Source: Janthinobacterium sp. 1_2014MBL_MicDiv | GTDB lineage: Bacteria; Pseudomonadota; Gammaproteobacteria; Burkholderiales; Burkholderiaceae_D | Length of the DNA: 64,000 nucleotides | Direction of reading: 5' to 3' | Assembly (NCBI RefSeq): GCF_001865675.1 | Contig: NZ_CP011319.1 | Location: 6,324,001-6,388,000, forward strand | Shown: piece by piece, positions 1-7,431 of the stretch | Position numbering within the stretch: the stretch's first letter is position 1 | Layout of the letters: the number at the start of each line of letters is the position of its first letter | Made by a program: the position numbers and the translations under genes | Notes under the pieces: model-generated | Databases searched by the model: none | Seen by the model: only the letters and a program-made list of their open reading frames with translations | What the model was told of the DNA's origin: nothing

Positions 1-290
1 CCAAGAAATTCGAGGCGTATGGCGTCGAATCGATCATTTACACGGACATCGGCCGCGACGGCATGATGGGCGGCATCAATATCGAAGCCACCGTCAAGCT
101 GGCGCAAGCCGTCAAGATCCCCGTCATCGCCTCGGGCGGCCTGCACAATATCGGCGACGTGGAAGCGCTGTGCGCGGTCCAGGCCGAAGGCATCGAAGGC
201 GTGATCTGCGGCCGCTCCATCTATGAAGGCACGATCGACCTGGCGCAGGCGCAAGAGCGCGCCGACGAGCTGACCGACGCCGCCGTTTAA
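1..290 (+). CDS. hisA: HisA, 3' part, cut by the window edge
   Basis: Phosphoribosylformimino-5-aminoimidazole carboxamide ribotide isomerase of histidine synthesis; it isomerises ProFAR to PRFAR, the substrate of HisF-HisH. Only the last 95 or so residues are present; the frame opens at base 3. Visible are the second half of the TIM barrel, with the TDIGRDGMMGG segment carrying the conserved Asp, and the IASGG phosphate-binding loop near fragment residues 42-46. It ends with TAA 60 bp before hisF, in the order hisA-hisF-hisI-hisE usual for betaproteobacterial his operons. The barrel resembles HisF, but the TDIGRDG segment and position directly before a complete hisF make HisA the clear call. 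Confidence 0.95.
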   Translation, partial: KKFEAYGVESIIYTDIGRDGMMGGINIEATVKLAQAVKIPVIASGGLHNIGDVEALCAVQAEGIEGVICGRSIYEGTIDLAQAQERADELTDAAV

Positions 291-350
291 GCCAGCCCGG
301 CCGGGGCGTGCCTGCGCATGCCCGGGCCTGGCGACAATCTGGATATCATC

Positions 351-1112
351 ATGCTTGCAAAACGTATCATCCCCTGCCTCGACGTGACCAATGGCCGCGT
401 CGTCAAAGGCGTCAATTTCACGGAATTGCGCGACGCCGGCGACCCGGTGGAAATCGCCCGCCGCTACGACGAGCAGGGCGCCGATGAAATCACCTTCCTC
501 GACATTACCGCCTCGAGCGACAACCGCGGCCTGATCTTCGACATCATCGAAGCGGTGGCCTCGCAAGTGTTCATCCCGCTGACGGTGGGCGGCGGCGTGC
601 GCGTGGTGGAAGACGTGCGCCGGTTGCTCAACGCGGGCGCCGACAAGGTCAGCATCAACACCTCGGCCGTGACGAATCCGCAGCTGGTGTTTGAGGCATC
701 GCAAAAGCATGGCTCGCAATGCATCGTCGTGGCCATCGACGCCAAGCAGGTGTCACCGGGCAAGTGGGAAGTGTTTACCCACGGCGGACGCACCGCCACG
801 GGCCTGGACGCGTTCGAGTGGGCGCGTAAAATGGAAAGCCTGGGCGCCGGTGAAATCTTGCTGACCAGCATGGACCGCGACGGCACCAAGGTGGGGTTTG
901 ATTTGGGCTTGACGCGCGGCGTGTCCGACGCCGTCAGCATTCCCGTCATCGCCTCGGGCGGCGTGGGCGGCTTGCAGGACCTGGTCGACGGCATCAAGGT
1001 GGGTCGCGCGGACGCCGTGCTGGCCGCCAGCATCTTCCACTATGGCCAGCACACGGTGCAGGAAGCCAAGCGCTTCATGGCGCAGCAGGGCATTCCCATG
1101 CGCCTGGCATAA
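351..1112 (+). CDS. hisF: Imidazole glycerol phosphate synthase cyclase subunit
   Basis: HisF takes ammonia from the HisH glutaminase and PRFAR to form imidazole glycerol phosphate and AICAR. The product is 253 residues, normal for the family. The N-terminus M-LAKRIIPCLDV puts the catalytic Asp at residue 11. The second half-barrel has the VAIDAK segment with the other catalytic Asp, and the phosphate loops VGGGVR and ASGGVGG are present. An in-frame start at 318 would add 11 residues absent from the family, so ATG 351 is chosen, although the upstream ribosome-binding site is weak. hisI starts 27 bp after the stop, so the two are almost certainly cotranscribed. Confidence 0.97.
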   Translation: MLAKRIIPCLDVTNGRVVKGVNFTELRDAGDPVEIARRYDEQGADEITFLDITASSDNRGLIFDIIEAVASQVFIPLTVGGGVRVVEDVRRLLNAGADKVSINTSAVTNPQLVFEASQKHGSQCIVVAIDAKQVSPGKWEVFTHGGRTATGLDAFEWARKMESLGAGEILLTSMDRDGTKVGFDLGLTRGVSDAVSIPVIASGGVGGLQDLVDGIKVGRADAVLAASIFHYGQHTVQEAKRFMAQQGIPMRLA

Positions 1113-1139
1113 TCAGCGTCCAACCCGGGATAGAACCAT

Positions 1140-1577
1140 ATGCAAAACGCAACGATCGTATCGAGCAATGCCAAGTGGCTGAAAAAGGTCAAATGGGACG
1201 AGCATGGGCTGGTGCCCGTGATCGCGCAGGAGGCGGGCAGCAATGACGTGCTGATGTTTGCCTGGATGAACCGCGACGCCCTGGCGCGCACGGTGGAACT
1301 GGGTGAAGCCGTATACTGGAGCCGTTCGCGCAAGAAACTGTGGCACAAGGGCGAAGAGTCGGGCCACACGCAAAAGGTGCTGGAAATCCGCCTCGATTGC
1401 GACGAAGACGTGGTCTTGCTGAAAATCGAGCAGGCCGGCGGCATCGCCTGCCATACGGGCCGCCACTCGTGCTTCTTCCAGAAGTTCGAAGGCGACGAGA
1501 AAACGGGCGAATGGCAAGTCACCGACCCGGTGCTGAAAGACCCCGAAACGATATACGCGGAAACCAAGAACAAATGA
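1140..1577 (+). CDS. hisI: Phosphoribosyl-AMP cyclohydrolase
   Basis: Opens the adenine ring of phosphoribosyl-AMP to give ProFAR, third step of histidine synthesis. The 145-residue protein is the stand-alone cyclohydrolase, not the HisIE fusion of enterobacteria. Family motifs are clear: LMFAWMNRDAL near the N-terminus, the SRSRKKLWHKGEESGH segment, and the metal-binding DCDEDVVLLK and ACHTGRHSCFF blocks with conserved Asp, Cys and His residues. The stop codon overlaps the hisE start (ATGA at 1574-1577), giving translational coupling to the enzyme that makes its substrate. Confidence 0.96.
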   Translation: MQNATIVSSNAKWLKKVKWDEHGLVPVIAQEAGSNDVLMFAWMNRDALARTVELGEAVYWSRSRKKLWHKGEESGHTQKVLEIRLDCDEDVVLLKIEQAGGIACHTGRHSCFFQKFEGDEKTGEWQVTDPVLKDPETIYAETKNK

Positions 1578-1945
1578 GTGAAACTTTAAAGCGCCTGGCC
1601 GCCGTGATCGAATCGCGCAAGCCGGCCAATGGCGGCGACCCCGCCACCTCCTATGTGGCGCGCCTGTTTGCCAAGGGCGACGATGCCATCTTGAAAAAAA
1701 TCGGCGAAGAGGCGACGGAAACCGTGATGGCCGCCAAGGATGCGCGGCGCGACAACGACCCGTCCAAGGTTCTGTACGAGTGCGCCGACCTGTGGTTTCA
1801 CAGCCTGGTGATGCTGGCGCAGTTCGACCTGACGCCGCAGCAGGTGCTTGACGAGCTGGCGCGCCGCGAAGGCCTGTCCGGTCTCGAAGAGAAGGCGGCG
1901 CGCAAGGATGAGCTGCGCGATGCCGGCGAAACGGATAAACACTGA
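1574..1945 (+). CDS. hisE: Phosphoribosyl-ATP pyrophosphatase
   Basis: Hydrolyses phosphoribosyl-ATP to phosphoribosyl-AMP, second step of histidine synthesis, feeding HisI. The 123-residue protein is an all-alpha MazG-like pyrophosphohydrolase with the characteristic KKIGEEATETVMAAK helix (Glu residues for magnesium) and the YECADLWFHSLVML helix. The start is fixed by the 4-base overlap with hisI; a longer upstream frame in this phase runs through hisI and is not real. The charged C-terminus (EEKAARKDELRD) is typical of the stand-alone form. The HIT-family gene follows within 16 bp. Confidence 0.95.
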   Translation: MSETLKRLAAVIESRKPANGGDPATSYVARLFAKGDDAILKKIGEEATETVMAAKDARRDNDPSKVLYECADLWFHSLVMLAQFDLTPQQVLDELARREGLSGLEEKAARKDELRDAGETDKH

Positions 1946-1960
1946 TTGATGGGAGCGCGC

Positions 1961-2332
1961 GTGGATAACTGTATTTTTTGCAAGATTGCTGCAAAACAAA
2001 TTCCTTCGAGCATAGTCTATGAAGACGAGGACTTGCTGGCCTTCAAGGACATCAACCCGGCCGCCCCCGTGCACCTGCTGTTGATACCGAAGCAGCACGT
2101 GGCCAGCCTGTCCGACTGCGACGACAGCCATACGGCAGTGCTGGGCAAGCTGCTGCGCCTGGCGCCGAAGCTCGCTGCCGAATTCGGTTGTGCCGTCAGC
2201 TATGACGCCGATGGCGTGCCGTCCGGCGGCTTCAAGACCATGATCAACAGCGGCCCGGACGGCGGGCAAGAGGTGTACCACCTGCACATGCACGTGTATG
2301 GCGGCCCGCGTCCCTGGCGCGGCCAGCACTGA
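1961..2332 (+). CDS. HIT family nucleotide-binding protein
   Basis: Histidine-triad protein of the HINT/PKCI branch, whose members hydrolyse nucleoside phosphoramidates and related AMP conjugates. The active-site motif HLHMHVYGG (His-x-His-x-His) lies near the C-terminus and the N-terminus has the CIFCKIAAKQIPSS block, two Cys-x-x-Cys residues of a possible zinc site. I choose GTG at 1961 because GGGAG at 1951-1955 is well spaced for it; ATG 1949 and TTG 1946 are in frame and would add four or five residues. A HIT gene between hisE and tatA is a common betaproteobacterial arrangement. The physiological substrate is not evident here. Confidence 0.9.
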   Translation: MDNCIFCKIAAKQIPSSIVYEDEDLLAFKDINPAAPVHLLLIPKQHVASLSDCDDSHTAVLGKLLRLAPKLAAEFGCAVSYDADGVPSGGFKTMINSGPDGGQEVYHLHMHVYGGPRPWRGQH

Positions 2333-2412
2333 TTTCGCCGCGCGCCGGGTTCGCGTGTATACTACCCGCATTGGTTGACGCTATTCGGGCACCGTCCCGC
2401 AAGGAGAATGTG

Positions 2413-2649
2413 ATGGGTTCATTGAGTATTTGGCACTGGCTGATCGTTCTGGTCATTGTGATGCTGGTCTTCGGCACCAAGAAACTGGGCAATATCGGCG
2501 GTGATATCGGCAAGGCCGTCAAAGGCTTCAAGGATGGCGTCAAGGGCGAAGATGATGCCCCGGCAGCCAACACTCCTCCTGCTGCGCCATCGCAAGTGGC
2601 CGACAAAAGCACCATCGACGTCGAGACGAAAGAGAAAAGCAAGTCCTGA
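2413..2649 (+). CDS. tatA: Twin-arginine translocase subunit TatA
   Basis: Small inner-membrane protein that polymerises to form the pore for folded proteins exported by the Tat pathway. The 78-residue product has one N-terminal membrane helix (about residues 5-20), the FGTKKLGNIG hinge with Phe-Gly, an amphipathic helix (GGDIGKAVKGFKDG) and a charged, disordered tail. A strong AAGGAG at 2401-2406 fixes the ATG at 2413. A sigma-70-like -10 element TATACT lies at 2358-2363, so tatABC may have its own promoter besides read-through from his. tatB follows after 48 bp. Confidence 0.96.
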   Translation: MGSLSIWHWLIVLVIVMLVFGTKKLGNIGGDIGKAVKGFKDGVKGEDDAPAANTPPAAPSQVADKSTIDVETKEKSKS

Positions 2650-2697
2650 TAGCGTGGCGGGGCGATTGCCTCGTCCGGTAACGGCACTTGTCCGCTT

Positions 2698-3240
2698 ATG
2701 ATCGATCTCGGTCTCTCTAAAATCGCCATCATCGGCGTGGTTGCACTGATAGTCATCGGCCCTGAAAAGCTGCCGAAAGTGGCGCGCATGGCCGGTACCC
2801 TGTATGGCCGCGCGCAGCGCTACCTGAACCAGGTGAAATCCGAAGTCTCGCGCGAAATCGAAATGGAAGAGCTGAAGAACCTGCAGAAGGAAGTGCAGGA
2901 GGCGGCCCATTCCGTCAAGCAAAGCGTGGAGAAATCCATGCATGGCGTGGAAAACTCGATCTCGGGCAACCTGGCCGAGGTGGAAAACGCATGGCGCGGC
3001 GACTCCGCCACGTATGCGGGGCATGACGATGGGCACGATGCCCATGAAGCCATGCTGCGCGCCACCAACGATGACCTGGCCCGCAAGGCGCGCGAATTCC
3101 GCCGCAAGAAGCTGGTGCGCAATTCCGCCATTCCCGGCTGGTACAAGCAGCGCCATGGCGGCAAGATGCACGTGCAGTCGGCTGCCGCCCGCGTGGCGCG
3201 TTTCCGTCCGCGCGCCAGTTCCTCCTCCTTTTACTCATGA
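2698..3240 (+). CDS. tatB: Twin-arginine translocase subunit TatB
   Basis: Forms the substrate-receptor complex with TatC. The 180-residue protein begins MIDLGLSKIAIIGVVALIVIGPEKLP: one membrane helix followed by the Gly-Pro-Glu-Lys-Leu-Pro hinge typical of TatB, then a long amphipathic and coiled region (REIEMEELKNLQKEVQEAA). The C-terminal third is His-rich (HDDGHDAHEA) and then basic. The TGA overlaps the tatC ATG (ATGA at 3237-3240), so TatB and TatC are translationally coupled. Length is within the range for betaproteobacterial TatB. Confidence 0.95.
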   Translation: MIDLGLSKIAIIGVVALIVIGPEKLPKVARMAGTLYGRAQRYLNQVKSEVSREIEMEELKNLQKEVQEAAHSVKQSVEKSMHGVENSISGNLAEVENAWRGDSATYAGHDDGHDAHEAMLRATNDDLARKAREFRRKKLVRNSAIPGWYKQRHGGKMHVQSAAARVARFRPRASSSSFYS

Positions 3241-3992
3241 GTAGCAAATCCCCGGTGGAAGAAACCTTTATCTCGCATCTGGTCGAGCTGCGCAACCGCC
3301 TGGTCAAGGCCTCGATCGGCATCGCCGTCGTCTGCGCCGTGCTGTTTTACTGGCCAGGCCCGTCGCAGATCTACGACTTCATCGCCGCGCCGATGATCGC
3401 CTCGCTGCCGGCCGGCTCGAAAATGATCGCCACCGGCGTCATCTCGCCCTTCCTGGTGCCGATGAAAGTGACCCTGGTGATCGCCTTCATCGTCGCCCTG
3501 CCCTGGGTGCTGTACCAGATGTGGGCCTTCATCGCCCCCGGCCTGTATACGCATGAAAAGCGCCTGATCGCGCCGCTCGTCATTTCCTCGTCGCTGCTGT
3601 TCATGGCCGGCGTGGCCTTCTGCTACTTCTTTGTCTTTGGCCGCGTGTTTCACTTCATCAGCGACTTTTCGCCGTCGTCGATCGCCGTGACCCCCGATAT
3701 CGAAAACTACCTCGATTTCGTCATGTCGATGTGCCTGGCCTTTGGCGCCACCTTCGAAGTGCCCGTCGTGGTGGTCATCCTCGTGCGCATGGGCCTGGTG
3801 TCCATCGCGAAGCTCAAGGAAGTGCGCCCGTACGTGATCGTCGGCGCCTTCGTCATTGCCGCCATCGTTACGCCGCCGGACGTGGTCAGCCAGTTTTCGC
3901 TGGCCATTCCCATGTGCCTGCTGTTCGAGCTGGGCTTGCTGGTGGCGCCCATCTTCGTCAAGGCCACGCAGGCGCCGGAAGAGGCATCCTAA
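3237..3992 (+). CDS. tatC: Twin-arginine translocase subunit TatC
   Basis: Polytopic core of the Tat receptor that recognises the twin-arginine signal. The 251-residue product has six predicted membrane helices and the diagnostic cytoplasmic N-terminus with SHLVELRNRL, and PWVLYQMWAFIAPGLYTHEK with the conserved Pro and Phe residues after helix 2. The last 41 bp of the gene lie inside a 152-bp tandem duplication, so a copy of its 3' end including the TAA recurs at 4104-4144. The first copy gives the complete reading frame; the second is a non-coding relic. Confidence 0.96.
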   Translation: MSSKSPVEETFISHLVELRNRLVKASIGIAVVCAVLFYWPGPSQIYDFIAAPMIASLPAGSKMIATGVISPFLVPMKVTLVIAFIVALPWVLYQMWAFIAPGLYTHEKRLIAPLVISSSLLFMAGVAFCYFFVFGRVFHFISDFSPSSIAVTPDIENYLDFVMSMCLAFGATFEVPVVVVILVRMGLVSIAKLKEVRPYVIVGAFVIAAIVTPPDVVSQFSLAIPMCLLFELGLLVAPIFVKATQAPEEAS

Positions 3993-4019
3993 AGCCAGCT
4001 CCACCACGTGCAGATGCAG

Positions 4020-4051
4020 GCCGCTGCTTCCTCGGGAGCCGCGGCTTTTTT
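4020..4051 (+). terminator. Rho-independent terminator of tat operon, copy 1
   Basis: GCCGCTGCTTC pairs with GGGAGCCGCGGC (one T-C mismatch, loop CTCG) and is followed by six T. It lies 27 bp after the tatC stop. Confidence 0.85.
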
Positions 4052-4171
4052 ATCGAGCGGGACGTTAGTGGGTGCTTACTGCGGCATCAGTTTGCCGAGG
4101 ATGTCTTCGTCAAGGCCACGCAGGCGCCGGAAGAGGCATCCTAAAGCCAGCTCCACCACGTGCAGATGCAG

Positions 4172-4203
4172 GCCGCTGCTTCCTCGGGAGCCGCGGCTTT
4201 TTT
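4172..4203 (+). terminator. Rho-independent terminator of tat operon, copy 2
   Basis: Exact copy of the terminator at 4020-4051, displaced 152 bp by the tandem duplication, so the tat transcript meets two identical terminators in series. Confidence 0.85.
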
Positions 4204-4227
4204 ATCGAGCGGGACGTTAGTGGGTGC

Positions 4228-4688
4228 TTACTGCGGCATCAGTTTGCCGAGGATGGCCAGGTTGAGCAGCATCAGGCTGCGCATCATCCAGTGCACGTGT
4301 TTCCTGTCGGCGCCATGGCGCAAGTCCAGGCATTCCAGGAAGGCGTCGAATTTTTGCCCCAGCGTCTCTATCCTGGTATTGCGTGTCAATGCCAGGGCAT
4401 CCAATTCCAGGGCATCTATCCTCGTGTCGAGCTGATGCTCCAGTGCATCTATTCTGGTAGCGAGTGTCAGTTCCAGGGCATCCCCCTGGTGTCGACCTTT
4501 TGCGCCAGCGGCGTGAATTCCCCCGGCAGATTGCGCTCCAGCGCCGCCAGCTCGCCACGCACGACGACGGCCGCGCCCAGCACATCACCGACGGGCGCCG
4601 CATGGACTGTCGCTTGCGGCGTGACCATGCCTGCCGAGGCGAGGCGTTTGGCGTAATCGCGGGTGTCGCACTGGACGGACATATGCAT
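4228..4688 (-). pseudogene. Frameshifted coiled-coil protein with C-terminal membrane anchor
   Basis: Reading from ATG 4688 (AGGAAGG just upstream), the frame encodes MHMSVQCDTRDYAKRL and runs to a premature TGA at 4467-4469. Beyond a run of five C (4482-4486, plus strand) the neighbouring frame continues as a heptad-like repeat, TLATRIDALEHQLDTRIDAL, then RKHVHWMMRSLMLLNLAILG, one membrane helix, and stop at 4228. Adding one base to the run joins both halves into about 153 residues. The layout (short N-terminal domain, coiled coil, C-terminal helix) resembles DUF1640/CCDC90-like coiled-coil proteins. Either a real pseudogene or a one-base sequencing error in the homopolymer. Its 3' end lies in the 152-bp duplication. 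Confidence 0.7.
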
Positions 4689-4814
4689 GGACCTTCCTGA
4701 CCATCACCCTAGCAGAAAAATTGGCAATTGCCGGTGAGGAGAGCGGTGGCGCCTGCCTTCCTGTCAGCGTAGGCGCTACGGCGCCGGGCGGTTTGCGGTG
4801 GCGCAAACGCATGC

Positions 4815-4838
4815 AAAAAGGGCGCCGCAGCGCCCTTT
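4815..4838 (-). terminator. Terminator of the DUF885 gene
   Basis: On the minus strand AAAGGGCGC-TGCG-GCGCCCTTTTT forms a hairpin ending in a T run, 23 bp past the stop codon at 4861. Confidence 0.8.
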
Positions 4839-4860
4839 GCAAGCTGAGGATGCGTGCGGC

Positions 4861-6723
4861 TTAATTCATCAATTCCTTGATGACTTTCACGGGCGCGCTG
4901 CCATAGCTGAGGAATTGTTCATGGAAATCCTTCAGCACGAATTTGCTGCCCAGCGCTTGCTTGCGCTGTTCGCGCAAGTCCATGATTTCGCTGTAGCCGC
5001 TGAAATAGCTGGTCAGCTGCACCGAGCTCAGCTGCACGCGGCGCCATTTCTCCGTCGCTTCGCGCTGCGTCTGGAAGGCCTGGCGCGTCAGCAGGTCGAG
5101 CGCCTGTTCTCGCGTCATGCCCAGCACGTGCACGCTGTAGTCGAGGATGGTGTTGGTGACGCTGCGCAAGTTCCACTTCGAGTACATCAGCCACATTTCC
5201 GGCGCGTTATTGCCATAGCCCGATTCGAGCATCATGCGCTCGCCATACACGGCCCAGCCTTCGATCATGGCGCCATTGCCGAAGATCGACTTGGCCAGCG
5301 ACGGCGACTTGTTGGCGTACACGAGCTGCGTGTAGTGGCCGGGGATGGCTTCGTGGATGTTCAGGATCTGCAAGATCCAGTGGTTGTATTCGCGCAAGCT
5401 GCTTTCCGCCTGTTCCGGCGTTTCGCCGTCGAGCGGCGTCACGTTGTAATAGGTGCGGTCTTGCGGACGATACGGGCCGGGCGCCTCGATGCTGGCGCCG
5501 GCCACGCCGCGCTGGTAGGCCGGCGTTTCACGCACGACGAGCGGCTTTTTCGGGTCCATCGTCAGCAGGTTGTGGCTGGCCACCCATTCCTGCAATTCCG
5601 GGATCTGGCGGCGGATTTCCGGCACGAAATCGGCTGGCGCCACGTGGTTGCTCGACAGCTTGTCGATGACCATGCCGATCTTCGCCGTGCGGTCGGCCGG
5701 CTTGGCCGCGTTGCCCATGGTTTTCAGCCACAGCTCGTCGGACAGGCTGTCCATGTGTTCAAGCAGTTTTTCGCGCGCGGCCAGGGCCTTCTGGTACATC
5801 TGTTCGGCGCTGACGCTGGCCTGGATATCGTAGGTAAATTTCTGCTCGTACAAGTCCTTGCCGATGCGGAAGGAGCGGGCGTTGCCATTTTGCGCCAGTG
5901 CCGCATCCTGTTCCGTCAGCCAGGCAGCATAGCCTTGCACGGCCGTGCGGGCCGCGGCGATGCGCGCGTTGTACAGCTGCTTCTCGGTCGCCGTCAGGAT
6001 CGAGCCTTGCGCCGTCTTGTTCAAGTCGTCAAGCACGCTGAGCACGCCAGCGCTCTGGGCGATGGCCAGCTGCGTATGTTCGCGCGTGGGCTGATGGATG
6101 CTGGCGCGCGCGGCCACATAGTATTGCGGCACGGTGGCGATGCGTTTGAGCAAGGTGCGCAGGCGCTGCGGCTGCGACGCGTATTCCGTGTTCAGGATGA
6201 AGTCGATGGAACCGGCCACGTTGTAGAGGGCGGGATTCCATTCGAATTCGCGGAAGGTGGTCAGGTACCAGCGGTCCGACTGCAGTTTATTGGTCAGCAA
6301 GGCCAGGTCGGTACGTTGCTTGTCGGACATCTTGCCCGCATTCAGCTTGCCGAATTTACCCAGCCATTCTTCGATGAAGGCCAGCTGCTTCTGGCGGCTG
6401 GCCGCGTCGGGAATGCTCAGGTTGGCGGCGCCGTCGTATTTGCCGACGGCAATGGCACCTTCCGGATCCATGCGCCACAGCGCGGTGAGGAACTGGCCGC
6501 TCAGGTTATTCATGGAACGGTCGCTGCTGTTCTCGCTGGCGACGGCCGCTACCGTGGCTGCCGTGGCGGCGCTGACGACGGCCGCCTTCTTGGCGACGGT
6601 TTTTTTCTTGCTGCTGCTGGTGCTGGCCTTGCCGCTTTTCTGCGGTTTCTTGGCGGCGCTGGCCGGTGTCAGGGTGAATGCCATCATCAATGCGGCGAGC
6701 GCAACTTTATTTCTTGTCAGCAT
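4861..6723 (-). CDS. DUF885 family periplasmic metallopeptidase-like protein
   Basis: A 620-residue exported protein. A signal peptide (about residues 1-23, ending PASAA) precedes a Lys/Ser/Ala-rich low-complexity stretch to about residue 62, then the DUF885 domain. The zinc-site motif HEAIPGHY (His-Glu-x4-Gly-His type) lies near residue 457 and a further block with Glu and Gly, NGAMIEGWAVYGERMM, follows, as in members studied as dipeptide-releasing or carboxypeptidase-like enzymes. The substrate cannot be read from sequence. Ordinary start ATG with AGAG upstream; it stands alone with its own terminator. Nearby minus-strand genes are more than 160 bp away. Confidence 0.88.
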   Translation of the reverse strand: MLTRNKVALAALMMAFTLTPASAAKKPQKSGKASTSSSKKKTVAKKAAVVSAATAATVAAVASENSSDRSMNNLSGQFLTALWRMDPEGAIAVGKYDGAANLSIPDAASRQKQLAFIEEWLGKFGKLNAGKMSDKQRTDLALLTNKLQSDRWYLTTFREFEWNPALYNVAGSIDFILNTEYASQPQRLRTLLKRIATVPQYYVAARASIHQPTREHTQLAIAQSAGVLSVLDDLNKTAQGSILTATEKQLYNARIAAARTAVQGYAAWLTEQDAALAQNGNARSFRIGKDLYEQKFTYDIQASVSAEQMYQKALAAREKLLEHMDSLSDELWLKTMGNAAKPADRTAKIGMVIDKLSSNHVAPADFVPEIRRQIPELQEWVASHNLLTMDPKKPLVVRETPAYQRGVAGASIEAPGPYRPQDRTYYNVTPLDGETPEQAESSLREYNHWILQILNIHEAIPGHYTQLVYANKSPSLAKSIFGNGAMIEGWAVYGERMMLESGYGNNAPEMWLMYSKWNLRSVTNTILDYSVHVLGMTREQALDLLTRQAFQTQREATEKWRRVQLSSVQLTSYFSGYSEIMDLREQRKQALGSKFVLKDFHEQFLSYGSAPVKVIKELMN

Positions 6724-6887
6724 AGTTCATCTCTTGAATATTTGGTTGTTTGTTAAATCCAGTCACGAATAAACTGATAATATAAATAACAAACAACTAT
6801 TGAAAGGTCGGCCTTGCTTGCCAGGGCGGCCCAAAGATTAGCACTAATTGCCGCGCTTGCGCAGTTTTTTGCCGGCCGGCCGCCGGG

Positions 6888-7376
6888 CTAGACGACGATG
6901 GCGCTGCCGTGCAGCAGCTCCTGGTGGCGCGCATTCAGGGCCGCCACGGCATCCTTGCCGCGCGCCATGCCGGTGGCGTGGATTTCGACTTCTTGTGTGT
7001 AACGCTGGCTGACGCGGATCGTGTAGGACTGGAACAGCCAGCTCCAGAAGTTGGTTTCATACACGGCTTCATCCATGTCGCGCCATTTGACGCCCGTCAG
7101 TTTCTTCTTCCACGGCAAGATGCCGGACGCCAGCCACACGCCCGCCTCGTCGTAGTACAGCTGGTAGCTGCGGGTCGTCAGCAGGCGGTAGCCGACGATC
7201 AGGGCCGAACCGATCAGCACGACGAGGGCGGCGCGCGTGTTGTACTTGAAGGCCAGCGGCAGGGCGGCGAAAAACAGCAGCACGGCCATGATGAAGGTGC
7301 CGGCATAGGCCGTCCAGGATTTGCCGCACAAGAAGGTGGCGCGCTGGCCGGCGCTGGTGGCGATATAGTCGGTCAT
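6888..7376 (-). CDS. Membrane protein with bacterial PH-like domain
   Basis: A 162-residue protein with two adjacent membrane helices (about residues 24-44 and 48-65) followed by a soluble beta-rich part: YQLYYDEAGVWLASGILPWKKK, then VKWRDMDEAVYE. This layout matches bacterial PH (bPH2/YdbT-like) membrane proteins, whose role is poorly known. The motif of a hydrophobic pair, a one-strand insert with 'W..DMDEA' and a C-terminal helix is characteristic. It lies 55 bp downstream of the SNF2 helicase on the same strand, so it may be the last gene of that unit. No catalytic residues are seen. Confidence 0.7.
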   Translation of the reverse strand: MTDYIATSAGQRATFLCGKSWTAYAGTFIMAVLLFFAALPLAFKYNTRAALVVLIGSALIVGYRLLTTRSYQLYYDEAGVWLASGILPWKKKLTGVKWRDMDEAVYETNFWSWLFQSYTIRVSQRYTQEVEIHATGMARGKDAVAALNARHQELLHGSAIVV

Positions 7377-7431
7377 GGCATGGGATCAAAACAGGGAAAA
7401 ACGATCATCGCATGGAACGCGGCTTCCCCGT

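Larger units (their letters stand above)
3952..4255. repeat. 152-bp perfect tandem duplication
   Basis: Bases 3952-4103 and 4104-4255 are identical copies placed head to tail with no spacer. The unit contains the last 41 bp of tatC, the convergent intergenic space with its terminator, and the last 28 bp (including the stop) of the minus-strand gene that follows. Both flanking genes keep one complete 3' end. No terminal inverted repeats or flanking microhomology are visible, so it is a simple duplication and not an element. Confidence 0.97.

Noticed and set aside
1140..1945. hisI and hisE as one bifunctional hisIE gene
   Set aside because: They are separate frames overlapping by four bases, each of normal stand-alone length.
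4008..4656. Several plus-strand frames over the 152-bp duplication, with repeated peptides
   Set aside because: They arise only because the duplicated block has open frames; no start or domain support.
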